Assembly: GCA_005281725.1 (NCBI GenBank)
Contig: SSBO01000003.1
Location: 10,041,251-10,105,250 of the forward strand
DNA: 64,000 bases
DNA from: Wuchereria bancrofti
Taxonomy: Eukaryota > Nematoda > Chromadorea > Rhabditida > Onchocercidae
Reading direction: 5' to 3'
Every line of letters starts with the position of its first letter. The first letter of the stretch is position 1. Below the pieces are notes generated by a model that was given only the letters and a program-made list of their open reading frames with translations, ran no database searches and had not been told where the DNA came from. Shown here piece after piece: positions 14,801 to 26,000 of this stretch. The position numbers and the translations under genes are program-made.

Positions 14801-15559
14801 ATTTATAACTGTGACAATATGAACAAAAAAGTGGAAAAAAAAGGAAAAAGAATTAATGAAGAAAAGTAATAAGTACTCATATTTTCAATTTAAAGTAAAT
14901 TTTTTTTTCAGTCATTCTCAGATAGTTTTCCCTAATTCATAGCTGTAATTATATTTTATATTTAAAATAGCAATTAATTGTAAATTACATTTTATTTCAA
15001 TTATTCAAACAGTAAATTATAATTGAAAATAGCAAAAACTTTAATAATTTCAGAAATTTTTACGATACAATTCCAAATATTACATCGTCACTACTTTTTT
15101 TTTTAAAAGAAATTTTAAAAGGAATATCATACCTGTGCATGTCATAGCGCAAGCATCATTTGAAGCAACATTACGCTTAATATTATTATCATCATCATCA
15201 TATGCCACTAAAATGATAAGATAATTTGATAGTAATTATTGCAAATATTAACTTATTAAATAATTAATAAATGCATTAAATAAAATTTTCTATTTATTTC
15301 TTCCAAATTTTTTTTTAATAAAGAAAGAAAGAAACAATGTTTTTAATTAGTAAAAATAATTAGCAAGCATTCTCCGGCAAAAATTTCAACAAAATCAATA
15401 ACTAATTGTTATTGTTATTATTACAAAAGATTGTAGTTTTAAAAATGATCACAAAATTATTTTATTTTTTTCTTTCTTACATGAAGAATTATTTATGAAA
15501 AGAAAGTTACCTGCACAAGTGATAATAGCTTGAAGAAGAAGCAACCATTCGAGATGCAT
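7..15559 (-). CDS. Large lipid transfer protein (apolipophorin/apoB-like), N-terminal part
   Basis: Secreted lipoprotein scaffold of the vitellogenin/apoB/MTP superfamily; family role is loading and carrying neutral lipid in body fluid. Exons read: 15559-15511 (ATG plus signal peptide MHLEWLLLLQAIITCA), 15207-15133, 13386-13229, 12204-12021, 11222-11062, 10740-10666, 9810-9565, 9078-8811, 8585-8437, 7984-7793, 7158-7050, 6594-6431, about 6059-5913, 4705-4489, 4068-3943, 3424-3260, 2891-2692, 361-226, 105-7. Phases agree except before 6059. The N-terminal lipoprotein domain shows YDIGRSYVFDV and CPNNTDPIWAINIKRSIL; the helical region follows to about residue 610, then open-sheet sequence (KGYIPRQIALNFTIHLFGK, INILEIGARAEGLEK). 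About 980 residues are present and the last exon ends in a GTAAGC donor, so the gene continues left. This length excludes MTP; the sequence resembles apolipophorin more than vitellogenin. Family call strong, subtype inferred. Confidence 0.85.
1215..4110. repeat. Direct duplication of ~1.45 kb joined at a single N
   Basis: Bases 1215-2660 and 2662-4110 are the same sequence with an offset of 1447, identical wherever I compared them, and the junction is a single N at 2661. Each copy carries three exons of the lipid transfer gene: 4068-3943, 3424-3260 and 2891-2692 in the right copy, and 2621-2496, 1977-1813 and 1444-1245 in the left. The third exon ends in phase 2 while the first begins in phase 0, so splicing both copies in series would shift the frame. 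This fits an unmerged contig overlap better than a real duplication. Confidence 0.9.
4200..4465. repeat. ~31-bp AT-rich intronic tandem repeat
   Basis: Successive units of the form ATCTAATATCATTTTAATGA with small changes recur about every 31 bases within the lipid-transfer intron that follows the exon ending at 4489. Looser related units are seen further left. No coding capacity. Confidence 0.6.
5577..5924. repeat. ~175-bp tandem duplication including an exon end and splice donor
   Basis: Two diverged copies (about 5577-5752 and 5753-5924) share CCCTATGAATTTT near one end, an AATTAATTAGTTTT block, TTTAATTTTAATTAAGT, ATTAGCG, and the end ATTACCTTTTTCC. On the minus strand that last block is the end of the exon at 6059-5913 plus its GTAAT donor, so the outer copy holds a spare donor-like site. 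Confidence 0.65.
7363..7673. repeat. 155-bp exact duplication around a single N
   Basis: Bases 7363-7517 and 7519-7673 repeat the same sequence with N at 7518 between them. The block lies inside an intron of the lipid transfer gene. As at 2661, this looks like two contig ends that overlap but were not merged. Confidence 0.85.
7970..8310. repeat. Repeated ATTATCACTG...TTTCTAAAAA blocks at an exon acceptor
   Basis: The block ATTATCACTG followed by a TTTTCTAAAAA stretch, which is the start of the exon at 7984-7793 and its acceptor on the minus strand, reappears at about 8126-8157 and 8281-8312, roughly 155 bases apart, inside the preceding intron. Confidence 0.55.
9806..10192. repeat. Triplicated ~131-137-bp unit starting at an exon acceptor
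   Basis: Copies begin at 9806, 9937 and 10074 with GTTACCTG followed by AAAATTTTAA, and share GATAAAAGTGACAATTTTCA and the ATTATTAGTTA block. The first copy covers the real 3' splice site (CAG at 9813-9811) of the exon 9810-9565; the other two carry CCAG/GTAACA pseudo-acceptors in the intron. Confidence 0.75.
11388..11890. repeat. Duplicated poly-A/T-rich block flanking a 33-N gap
   Basis: The block beginning TTTAATAGCACAAAAAAAAA occurs at about 11388 and again at 11626, directly after the N run 11593-11625, with homopolymer lengths differing between copies. It lies in the lipid-transfer intron between exons 12204-12021 and 11222-11062. Most likely an assembly gap with overlapping flanks. 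Confidence 0.8.
12235..12630. repeat. ~5-copy degenerate intronic repeat
   Basis: Units containing AAATATTTGAAATTATTTTA followed by C(T/G)CCATTAAGTGTTA and an ATCAATTATATTA tail recur near 12250, 12359, 12440, 12535 and 12573, within the lipid-transfer intron upstream of the exon at 12204. Spacing varies from about 40 to 110 bases because some units are truncated. Confidence 0.6.
13500..13875. repeat. ~180-bp direct duplication in an intron
   Basis: About 13500-13680 and 13683-13872 are near-identical (TTTGCTTATCTTTAGATAAC through AAAATGGCGTTTGTAATAC), offset about 183. No N marks the junction, so this may be a genuine recent tandem duplication in the intron between exons 15207-15133 and 13386-13229, or a collapsed contig join. 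Confidence 0.8.
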
Positions 15560-17076
15560 TACTGCTTGATAACTGATTCAAAAAAAAAAAAAAAAAAAGA
15601 AAAAAAGATAGTCGTTATAGCAACTGATAACGAATAAACTCCTCCAACAATCATTTGATTATATTTTTTAACATTGATAGCTGCTAAATACAACTTATTA
15701 ACATACTATTGAAATATTCCAATAATATACACTATTGATAACAATTCAACTGATAACAATAATACTTTAACAATAATAATGCACTATAATCGATTCTTCT
15801 CGTTCCCGAACACTTATGACCAAACAAGATCACGTAAATGACGACATAGATGAATGATTGACGTTCAGAAGGATAACAGAGTTTCTTCAGAATACTTATG
15901 ACCAGACAAGATCACGTAAATGACGTTCAGAAGGATAACAGAGTTTCTTCAGAATACTTATGACCAGATAAGATCACGTAAATGACGTTCAGAAGGATAG
16001 CAGAGTTTCTTCAGAATACTTATGACCAGATAAGATCACGTAAATGACGACATAGATGAATGATTGACGTTCAGAAGGATAACAGAGTTTCTTCAGAATA
16101 CTTATGACCAGACAAGATCACGTAAATGACGTTCAGAAGGATAACAGAGTTTCTTCAGAATACTTATGACCAGACAAGATCACGTAAATGACGTTCAGAA
16201 GGATAACAGAGTTTCTTCAGAATACTTATGACCAGACAAGATCACGTAAATGACAATATAGATGAAGAATTGACGTGTCGGAAAAAACGCAATTAAAATC
16301 CAACTTTTTATCATAAACTTTACTTAATTTCCCACAAAATTTACAAATTATAAGCGATTGTTTGATGCTAAATGTATGAATTATAAGTGTGCAAACGTAT
16401 AACACGTACGACAAACGTGTTTTGAAATTTCATTCCTTTTATTCATTCATTCAATACATCTAAAAATGAATATGTTTTATCGGTTGGATTCACTTTCATT
16501 CATTATTCATGTCTGTTTGCTTTTTAACGTCAAATTATTTTATTTCTTTAAAATTTTAATGGTTTTAAAATTCTTTTACGTCAAACGTGTTCCATACGTA
16601 TACGCCTAGATGTATAGGTAAAAGTTTACAAGCGTATACGTGCATTTATATATACGAACGTGATATTTAACATCGAAATCGACTTTTTTCACAACAGTCT
16701 CTATGTAGCATAACGCAATGATGCTTGAAGTAAACCAAAAATGTTAGTGAAAACATTAACGTGGAGAATTAGAGTTGAAGTGTAAAGCAAAGGAAGCGGA
16801 ATATCGGATTATTTTATCTTTGCAAATCAATTTTACCCTTGGAAATTAATTTTACCCGTGGAAATTAACTTTGCCCTTGAAATACATTTCAGTTAGGATG
16901 ATTGACGTATAGGTTAATATTGCTATCTTACTGATAATATTTATGTTTGACACGTAAAATACGCATGATTTTTTGCGAGTAATTAATTATTTGTAATATT
17001 AGTTTAAAAGAAAATGGTTGTTTTATAATAATAATAGCAAAGTACTAAACATATTATTCAAATTTAATAGTTAAAA
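15560..17076. promoter_or_regulatory. Divergent intergenic region between the LLTP and XRN1 genes
   Basis: The lipid transfer gene starts leftwards at 15559 and XRN1 rightwards at 17077, so both 5' regulatory regions must lie within these 1.5 kb. The region holds the minisatellite at 15812-16275, then comparatively GC-richer unique sequence to about 16900. Just before the XRN1 ATG, TTTAATAG (ending 17070) could act as a spliced-leader acceptor. No TATA box or binding site can be assigned with confidence. Confidence 0.5.
15812..16275. repeat. Minisatellite with 62/82-bp units and 206-bp higher-order period
   Basis: Units starting ACTTATGACCAGACAAGATC begin at 15812, 15894, 15956, 16018, 16100, 16162 and 16224, giving unit lengths 82, 62, 62, 82, 62, 62 and a partial seventh. 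The long form contains an extra 20 bases (ACATAGATGAATGATTGACG) next to a repeated TGACG. The pattern 82+62+62 is itself repeated (15812-16017, 16018-16223). Each unit carries GATCACGTAAATGACG, including a half-CRE-like TGACG. Confidence 0.9.
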
Positions 17077-20000
17077 ATGGGTGTTCCAAAATTTTATCGA
17101 TGGATTAGCGAACGTTATCCATGTTTAAGTGAAGTTGTTCAGGATGAACAGGTTAGTTTATCATGTTGTATACTTAAATCATCTAACGTTGATAAATTTT
17201 TTTTCAACTTATTAATCTCCTTGTTTCTTCTTTCTCTTTTTTTTTTCTTGAAATTATTTTGCTGCATGTTTTTCTTATACAATATACAGAAATATCAATT
17301 TTTAAGTATTTTGCAAACTTTGAAAACTTAATAATTAATTTAATGGATTAAAATAGCATATAAAAGAGAATAAGTTTTAATGGTTAGGTTACCATTTATA
17401 AAATGAATGGATACTTTGATGATTTTAGATTCCGGAATTTGATAATTTATATTTGGATATGAATGGTATAATACATGGTTGTTCGCATCCGGATGATGAA
17501 GATATTTCATTTCGAATTTCAGAAGAGCAAATATTTCGTGATATTTTTAATTACATTGATGTAGGTGAAATTATCACAATTCATTGATTTTTTATGAATT
17601 ATTGTTATTGTATGCTTGTTGTTTACAAAATTTCTTTCAGTTTCTTTTTGGCATAATTAAGCCGAAAAAAGTTTTTTTCATGGCTATCGATGGTGTTGCA
17701 CCACGTGCTAAGATGAATCAACAAAGAGCGCGACGTTTTATGTTTGTCTTTCCTTTCATCATTTTATTTAATTATTTTTTTTTTAGTAAAATTTGCTATG
17801 AAATTAATGATTATATTATTATAATCTCTTACTAGTTTATCATTTTCATATTACTGTTATATATATGCTATTTTGAATCGCCAAAATTGTTGTTAGGTTG
17901 TTGGATTTATCTAGTGTAAGACTGTATTATTTCAGAACTTGAAGAATTTACAGTATTATATTGAGGGAGGAAAAATTATAGCAATTATTTTGTAGCACTA
18001 ATGATGTATGCAATTGTTTTTATTTCATCTTTGAAGGTCTGCAAAAAATGCACGAGAAGCTCTAAGTAAGGCAAGAAAGAAAGGAATAAAAATTCCAGAT
18101 GAAAAACCATTTGATTCAAATTGCATCACTCCAGGTTTGCATATCATTTGATATTGTAATATTATTGAAGGTGATCAAGTTTTTGATATTTTTTAATGTT
18201 TCAACATGAGCTACTCTATGAAGAATTATTCTTTGCTTTGGTTTTGTTTTATAAAATATTTCACAGTTAAATATTAGCTTTGATTGGTCACTGTACATTA
18301 ATTTTTAAAAAAGAAGAACTGGAAATTGTATGGTATTTTAAATATATGAAGAGTTAGCCGCTTATAAATGTGGAATAAAATAGAGATTAGCTGCTTATTT
18401 ATACAAATATTAGAATAACATTCGAGAATTCACATATTATCAGTGTTTTTTATTTAATTCATTTATTTAATTCATAAAATTGGATCAATTAAGGTACGGA
18501 GTTTATGGCTCGTCTACATGAACAATTACAATATTTTGTACAAATGAAAATTACTACGGATAGTTGTTGGCAGGGTTTGCGGATATATCTTTCTGGCCAT
18601 AATGTTAGTTGTACTTGATATATACTTCTTTTATCATGAAATTTACATATTCACATAAGCCTAATTTTATTTTACTGTTGAAAAAAGAAAAAAAAAATGA
18701 AATTTGAAAGTCAAAAAATTATAATGGAAAAAATAGAAATAAACATTCCTAAACTGAACGTTTTCTTCAAAATGGAAAGAAAAAAAATCGTTTTAATATT
18801 AGGTTAATCTAATTTCTGTTGTTGGCATCTTTTGAATATTGATAATTTAATTGGTTATCTTTTGGATATTGATAATTTAGTTTTATGTTCATTAAATTAG
18901 TATATTTCGTATAATCATTTATGTAACTGAGTTTGCAGTGTCCTGGAGAAGGTGAACATAAAATAATGGATTTTATACGTAGTGAAAGAAGTCGTTCGGA
19001 TTATGACGCTAATACAAGACATTGTCTTTATGGTCTTGATGCAGATTTGGCATGTTTATTTCATATTTATAATAGCATATCGTAAGAATTGATAAAAAAT
19101 TATAATAGCTTTTATATTTTAGATAATGTTGGGAATATGTTCACATGAACCTCATTTTGCTTTGCTACGAGAAGAAGTGAAATTTGGAAGGCAAAAGAAT
19201 CGTAACGGGAAACATAGGTTGATATTTTTAGCTTTATAAATTCATTTGGTATGAAAAATTGTAATTAATGTGTAACTATCAGATAATAATTAATTTTGGT
19301 TTAAAGGAAATCATACTTGCCTGATATTATCTATGCAAAAATTTCTCTAACATGATATTTTTCATGAAAATTTTGTATTACTTTTATGTTTTATATTTTT
19401 TGAATGTTTAAATTGCATGAAAATTATTTTCCTTTGCTGTTATTTATTAGGGTTTGAAACTACAATAGCTGGAAATTTTGAAATAAGATCATATGATAAG
19501 TTTAACGGAATTCTACCATCAAATTTTAACTGAAATTTTAGAACAAGTGTGGATGAAATAACATTTCATTTATTGCATCTTTCTTTGCTTCGAGAATACC
19601 TTTCATGGGAATTCTACCCACTAAAGGTAATCCTTTCGTTTTTTTTCTTTCCTTTCTCTTTTTTTTTGTCGTTTCTGTCTCTGCAAAGATTTGTAAAAAA
19701 TTTTATGCATTTGGTAAAATTTGATTTCAATTTTCAGGAAAAACTGCCATTTGATTATGATTTGGAGTCAGTGATTGATGACTGGGTACTGATGGGTTTT
19801 CTTATTGGTAACGATTTTATACCTCACTTACCTCATGTTCATATACATGAAGATGCTTTACCTCTACTTTACGCTACTTATAATGAAGTATTACCTCAAT
19901 TAGATGGTAAATCTTATAATGGCATTTTGATAATTTTAAAGAAAATCTATTCATTAACGGATAATAGCTAGAAAAATATCGATTAAGTAACATATTACAC

Positions 20001-23000
20001 TGAATGTATTCGAACAGATTTGATGTATTAAGACTTTTTTTTGCAGGTTATATCAACGAAGCGGGTATTTTAAATTTGAAGCGTTTCGAAATTTTCTTGA
20101 AAAACTTTGCAAAAAATGACAGGAAAAATTTCATTGAACAAATGGATGATGAAGCATATCTTAGTTCAAAAAGAACATCAAATGCTTGGAGAAAGAGTGC
20201 TTTTACTTCTAATAACGATGAGCAAAGTTTTGTTAGTTTTGTGCTACTTTTTATAAAATATGGATATTTCAATTAAATTTGACATTGCGGTCTTCTTATT
20301 TTGTTTATTTAATATTTTTATAATGAAGCTGAAGCATAGAACATATTCGAAAATTAATAAATCATCTATTTAAATTTTCTATATTTAATAGTCGTTCATC
20401 CAGCATTTAAATATTTCAGAATGAAGATTTGGAGATGTTCGATCTTTCTAATGATGAAAAGAATAAAGTTACTGAAGAATATTCTTCTAAAGGAGCATTT
20501 GATTCTGATAGTAATGCTTCTGACGAATGTGAAGAAATTATTGAGCGAAGGATTTTAACGTCTACTAGAGCAGTGTCTCGTAAGTTCTCGAATACGTAAG
20601 AGCAAAAAGTACCTTCATGTTATTTAATTAAGTTTTGCTATTAAGTTTGAAAATACTTTTATTTAGATGGGTATTTTGGTTTGGACAAAGATTCAGATGA
20701 CGATTTGCCGATTACATCTTTAGATGATGAAAGTTATGAAAATGATTGTGATGTAAGTTTAAACTTGTGAACATTTGATCGATAAAACCTATGTATGCAT
20801 GCTCTTTTACAGTATTTTTACAGAATATCCGATTTCAACTCGATTATTTTTATTTCAGTTATCTTGGACTGCAGTAGTCAATAAGGCGTTCAAGAATCAC
20901 AAACGTGATTATTATAATGATAAGATGAAGTATAGCAATATAAGTAAGGAAGAGTTACGTGAACAAGCGGAAGGATACATTCGTGCAATTCAATGGAATT
21001 TACATTACTACTATCATGGATGTTGTAGTTGGAGCTGGTACATTTTCTTTTTTTTTTTTTATTAGAAATATTACATTTTGCAGATAAAAAATTTAATTCT
21101 GTACTAGTTCACTTTTATTTTGTTTTATTTTTTAGGTTTTATCCACATCATTATGCTCCCTACATATCAGATGTTTCTGATTTTGCCGAAATGGAAATGA
21201 ATTTTGATTTGAATGAACCATTTAAACCATTTGAGCAACTATTAGCTGTATTACCAGCAGCTAGTGCCAATTGTTTGCCACCTCCTTATCGAGTAATAAA
21301 TTTTAAACTCTTTTTTAAAGATTATTTCAGAAGTACTTTTTTTTTGTGAGTAATTTTATTTCTAAGCGATCAGAATAGTATCTATCATAGTTGAATTGAT
21401 ATTATCAGGTATTATATATGTGATATCTGATTCATGCATGTCTGTCAAAAAGTGCAGTTTCCATTTCGTCATAAAGGTGTAACAGTGGAAGCAACTAATT
21501 CAAATTTTTAGTTGTATGTTCATAAATTTATAATTGAGGAGCTTATGAATGATGCAAAAAGTCCAATTATTGATTTCTATCCGGAACAATTTGACACTGA
21601 TTTGAATGGCAAGAAGAATGATTGGGAAGCGGTTATTCTGATACCATTCATTAATGAAGATCGTCTTCTACAAGCTGTAGCTATTAAAGATTCTTTATTA
21701 ACTGATGAGGTAATTTTCCATTTTTCCAAAAGTATTTTACAATTTAACATTTGATTAATTTGAATATGTATAATAATAAATTAAATATTCAAAGGATCGA
21801 CAAAGAAATGTGCATGGACCACATCTGTTGTTTAGTTATGATCCCTCTTCATCACATATTCTGAAATCTACATTTCCTGGTACTTTCCCTGATATTCAGA
21901 ATTGCGCTGTAAAGTAAGTGTTGTATAATAATTTGGTTAATATTGAATGTAAATTTTTCCAGAATTTTTGGGCATTTTTTTTTTTCAAAAAGAAAAAAAC
22001 AGGTTTTATTTTAGAATAGAAGAAATAGAAATGAATCAATTTCGCATATCACGTAATCGAATAGTACATGGTTTGTTACCTGGAGTTAAGCTAGATGTTG
22101 TATTTCCTGGCTTTCCTACGATGAAACATATACCTCATATTGCTGAGCTTCTTTTTGCGGACATTAAAGTGTTTCAACAACCATCCAAAAAGCAATCGAT
22201 GATTCTAAAAATTGGAAATAGACCGGAACTGGAAAAGGTTTGTTTTATCAATCGTTATAACAGATTTTTTTGGATTTAATTTGAAAATGATATGGTTAAA
22301 CTGTACGACAAAAAAACCTGTCCAGTAAAAAGTGAAGTACACCTGTTCACCTTGTCTGATTCTTGTAAAATATATTCTCAAATATATATTTTAAAAGTAT
22401 GAAATAAATTGAACAAATTTTTTGCTCTTTGTCGAATAGTTTAATTATGGCTGAAATTAAATCAAGCTAACCGCAGGAATTCAAAAATGATCACAGAAAT
22501 CATGTGAAAAAGATGATTCAGAATGGTTATAATTTGGTAGTTGTTATTATTTTAAAAGTGGTTGTTAATTCTTGATTGAATGTTTTTGATGTTTGATGCT
22601 TGTAAATATTTATATTAATGTTAAATATAAGTGAAAACTGCAAAGCACTAAATATTGCACTGTATTTTGACAGGATATAAAGGAAATAGCATCTGATTTA
22701 GTTGGAAAAGAGGTACATGTAAATTGGCCTATGCTTCAGAGAGCTTTGGTCCAGGAATTATGGACTGCTCATGAAAAGTTTGCCTTTTTTTAAATTCATT
22801 TCATTCCTTTAACATGGAAATTAAACAAAATGATTTAATGCATGAATTGATAAACCTTTTTGCTGCAATGCAATACTTGAAAATGAGCTTTAATAGCCTG
22901 AATGATAAATATAATTCTTTTTCAGATATAGCAAAACTGTTGATGAAAAAATTATTTGTAATGTTCTTTCGGAAGAAGAGCAAAATGTGTACAAAACTTA

Positions 23001-26000
23001 TGTCAGTATAACTCGACGAAAGTTAGTTTTAAAACCTATGCCACTTTTTTTTTATGTTTTTATAACTTTTCAAGCTTGTAGGTATACAAGAAATGAAATT
23101 TTCAAATTTGATTTTGTGAAATTCAGTTTATATATAATCAATTTTCATATCCATTTTTATAGTGAATATGAAAGGAGAGGTATTGATGCTGGTCAGCAAA
23201 AAGGTTTAGCTTTAGTTCGAATAGCTCATGGATTGCGGAAATATTTTGAAGAGAAAGAAGCGGTAATTAAACGATTTTATGCTGATATCGATAATGCAAT
23301 TCCTATATCGCTTTCTCTTGTGGTACAAGTCAGTTCATTGTTAATACTGTTTTCAGTTTATTTTATACTATAATAATATGAATAATACGACGTGAACTAT
23401 GAAAGTAAGAGAGATTGAGAAATTTCTCAATCTTTTTTCTTTTCAAAAAAAAAAAAATAGCATCAAAACTGAGATAGATTATTAAATTCATGTAAATATT
23501 GCAGTAGTTGATCTTTTAACTTCTAATTTCTTCAGAATGCATTAGAGGATTGGGATTCTGGATGTTTCGTGGAGGATTTGTATCCAATTAATGCTAAAGT
23601 TTTCATTTCTTCGGTTGAAAGTAAATATTATGGTTTTTCTGGATTTATCAAAGAAAATCATCTAATAACAAAAGGTAGACTACTTTTACTTTTCACTAAT
23701 GAATAGTCATTGTTGAGCTAATTTATGAACCATTGACCAATTCTTTGTTTTTTTTTTTTCTTTTTATAGGAACACTTACTGTTTCTTGTAAAGTTTCATC
23801 AGTGGCGGATTTGAATTTTTGCGATATTGTAGCAGATTATGATAATTATGCTCTGAAATGGTATACTGCATATGAAATAGCTAAGTTTTTGCATAGTAAG
23901 TTTAAATTTTTTTTTTTTTTGAAAAAATGAATTTGTTTGAAATTGCTTTCTTTGCAAATATTTGATGCTTGTTCGATTCATCTTTTTAACATCATATTTG
24001 GTTTTAGTTTAAAAAAAAGAAAAATTACAGCTAGTGTTGATGTTATTAATCGTATCACTGGTTGTGTTTACGTTTTACTGGATGAATGTAACGCAGTACC
24101 ATCAAAAAATACTCCACTGACTAAAGTCAATATTGGACTTGAATTGAAATTTACAAAAAGGAACCAAATTGTTTGTTTCTTTCCTTCATGTTTTAAATTT
24201 CTATATGTATTATTGTTTCAAAATTTCCATATTAGATTTATTTGCTACTTGAAATTCTTGTATTTCAGTCTGGGATAAGAATTCTTTATTGAAATAATTG
24301 GACATATGTATGATAATTTTAAGAAAAATTGAAATAAATAAAACCATTTTCAGGTACCAGATTTCACATGTCGTTCGTCGGAGGGTCATTGCTTATATTC
24401 GTCAAAAGCATTCGATATAATTCGGAATTACAAAATGAAGTATGGAAAACATTAGGAAAAAAAAATATTAGAAATAGTTTAAATTGTAGTTGATATGAAT
24501 ATGTTTGATTTTCATAAACTGTCTTGTTTTTGTTTTGATAATGAGTATTTATAGGTATCCCAGTGTATTCAAATATCTTGAAAAACTGGATAACTTTCAA
24601 GCATATATTCATATCAAGCAAATATTTCCAGAATTTGAACAAGAAGAATTAAATACAAAACTTGAAGGTAAATTTATGATAAGTTATCTATGCTTCCTGT
24701 ACTGAAGTTATTTATCATTTTTGATATAATTTTTGTCATAATTTGTTACTGACGAATCTGTTATCATGTGAAATTTTAATTTATCAGTGTAGTTCTGTTC
24801 TTTCGCTTTTCTTAATTGATCTCAAAATTGCATCACATTACAAAAATGTCATTAATTTGTTCCATATATAATTTTCGTATGCCATTTTAATGTTTGGTAT
24901 AGTTTTTTTCTTTTTTAGAATATTCAAAACGAAAAACTAATGAAATAACTAGTGTGATAATCTTCAGAATTAAAAACATTTTTAAACACTATCACGCCAA
25001 AGAATGCTCTGGAATCAGCTGACGATGTTTTTGTGGATTCTGGAGTTTTGAAGGAAATCGAAAAACGTACACAAATTGTCATTTCAAAACATACACCAAT
25101 GCAAACTTATAAAAGACTTGCGGTAAAACCGCGTGCTCTTTTTATGGTACATTATTTTAAATAGAATTACTGAACTTCATAAAAACAAAAGTATTTCGCT
25201 AATTATTATTAGCGATATAAGAAGAAAAATGTGTGTTATCAAAATAATTATTCTTCAGTAGAATCGGAAAAATAAGTCTAATTTATTTAGGCGGAATTAT
25301 GCAAAGGTGATAGTATGCCAGATGCAAGAGCTGAATTTTGTTTACTGGATCGAGTTATTTGTGTTAAAAAACTTCGCATGGCACCATTCGGTGAATTTGG
25401 TACTGTTATTGGATTACTTAATACAAATTCAGGAAAGAAAATCGATGTATTATTTGATAAACCATATTTTGGAGGCCAAATTATGCGGTATGTTTTTTTT
25501 TCTTTTTTCTTTGTCAACTTTTTATCTGAAGAAATATTCGATCTACTTTTTAATGGTATTGTATCCTAATTATGAGTAAGAAGAGAGTAGAATATTTTTA
25601 TAATTTGATCTAATTAGAATTAGTAGTCCTATTTATCATCTAGTAAAGATTAAATAGATTGTATTAATTGATCATTGTTAAAATAAACAGTATATGTTCA
25701 ACAGAGAATTTTTGATATATTAATAAATAAAGTTGTAACAGCAACATATACATGCGTTACATTTAGATTTCTAAAATATTTGAGAAGAAAATAGATCTAA
25801 ATAATATTATTTTTTAGAAGTAGTAAAGCAAGTGGAGCTCGATTACCGATGTCTTCATTGATTAACATAACATATGGAAAACGAATGCGAAATGAAATTC
25901 CATCAATTGAGCATATCGTAAACTCAGTTAAAACTAATTATAAACCAGTGGGTTTTCCAAAGAATTTGCAAATCAATAACGAATATTCGTATGATGAATT

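Noticed and set aside
15812..16275. CRISPR-like array
   Set aside because: Whole units repeat with no unique spacers, and the host is a eukaryote; it is a minisatellite.
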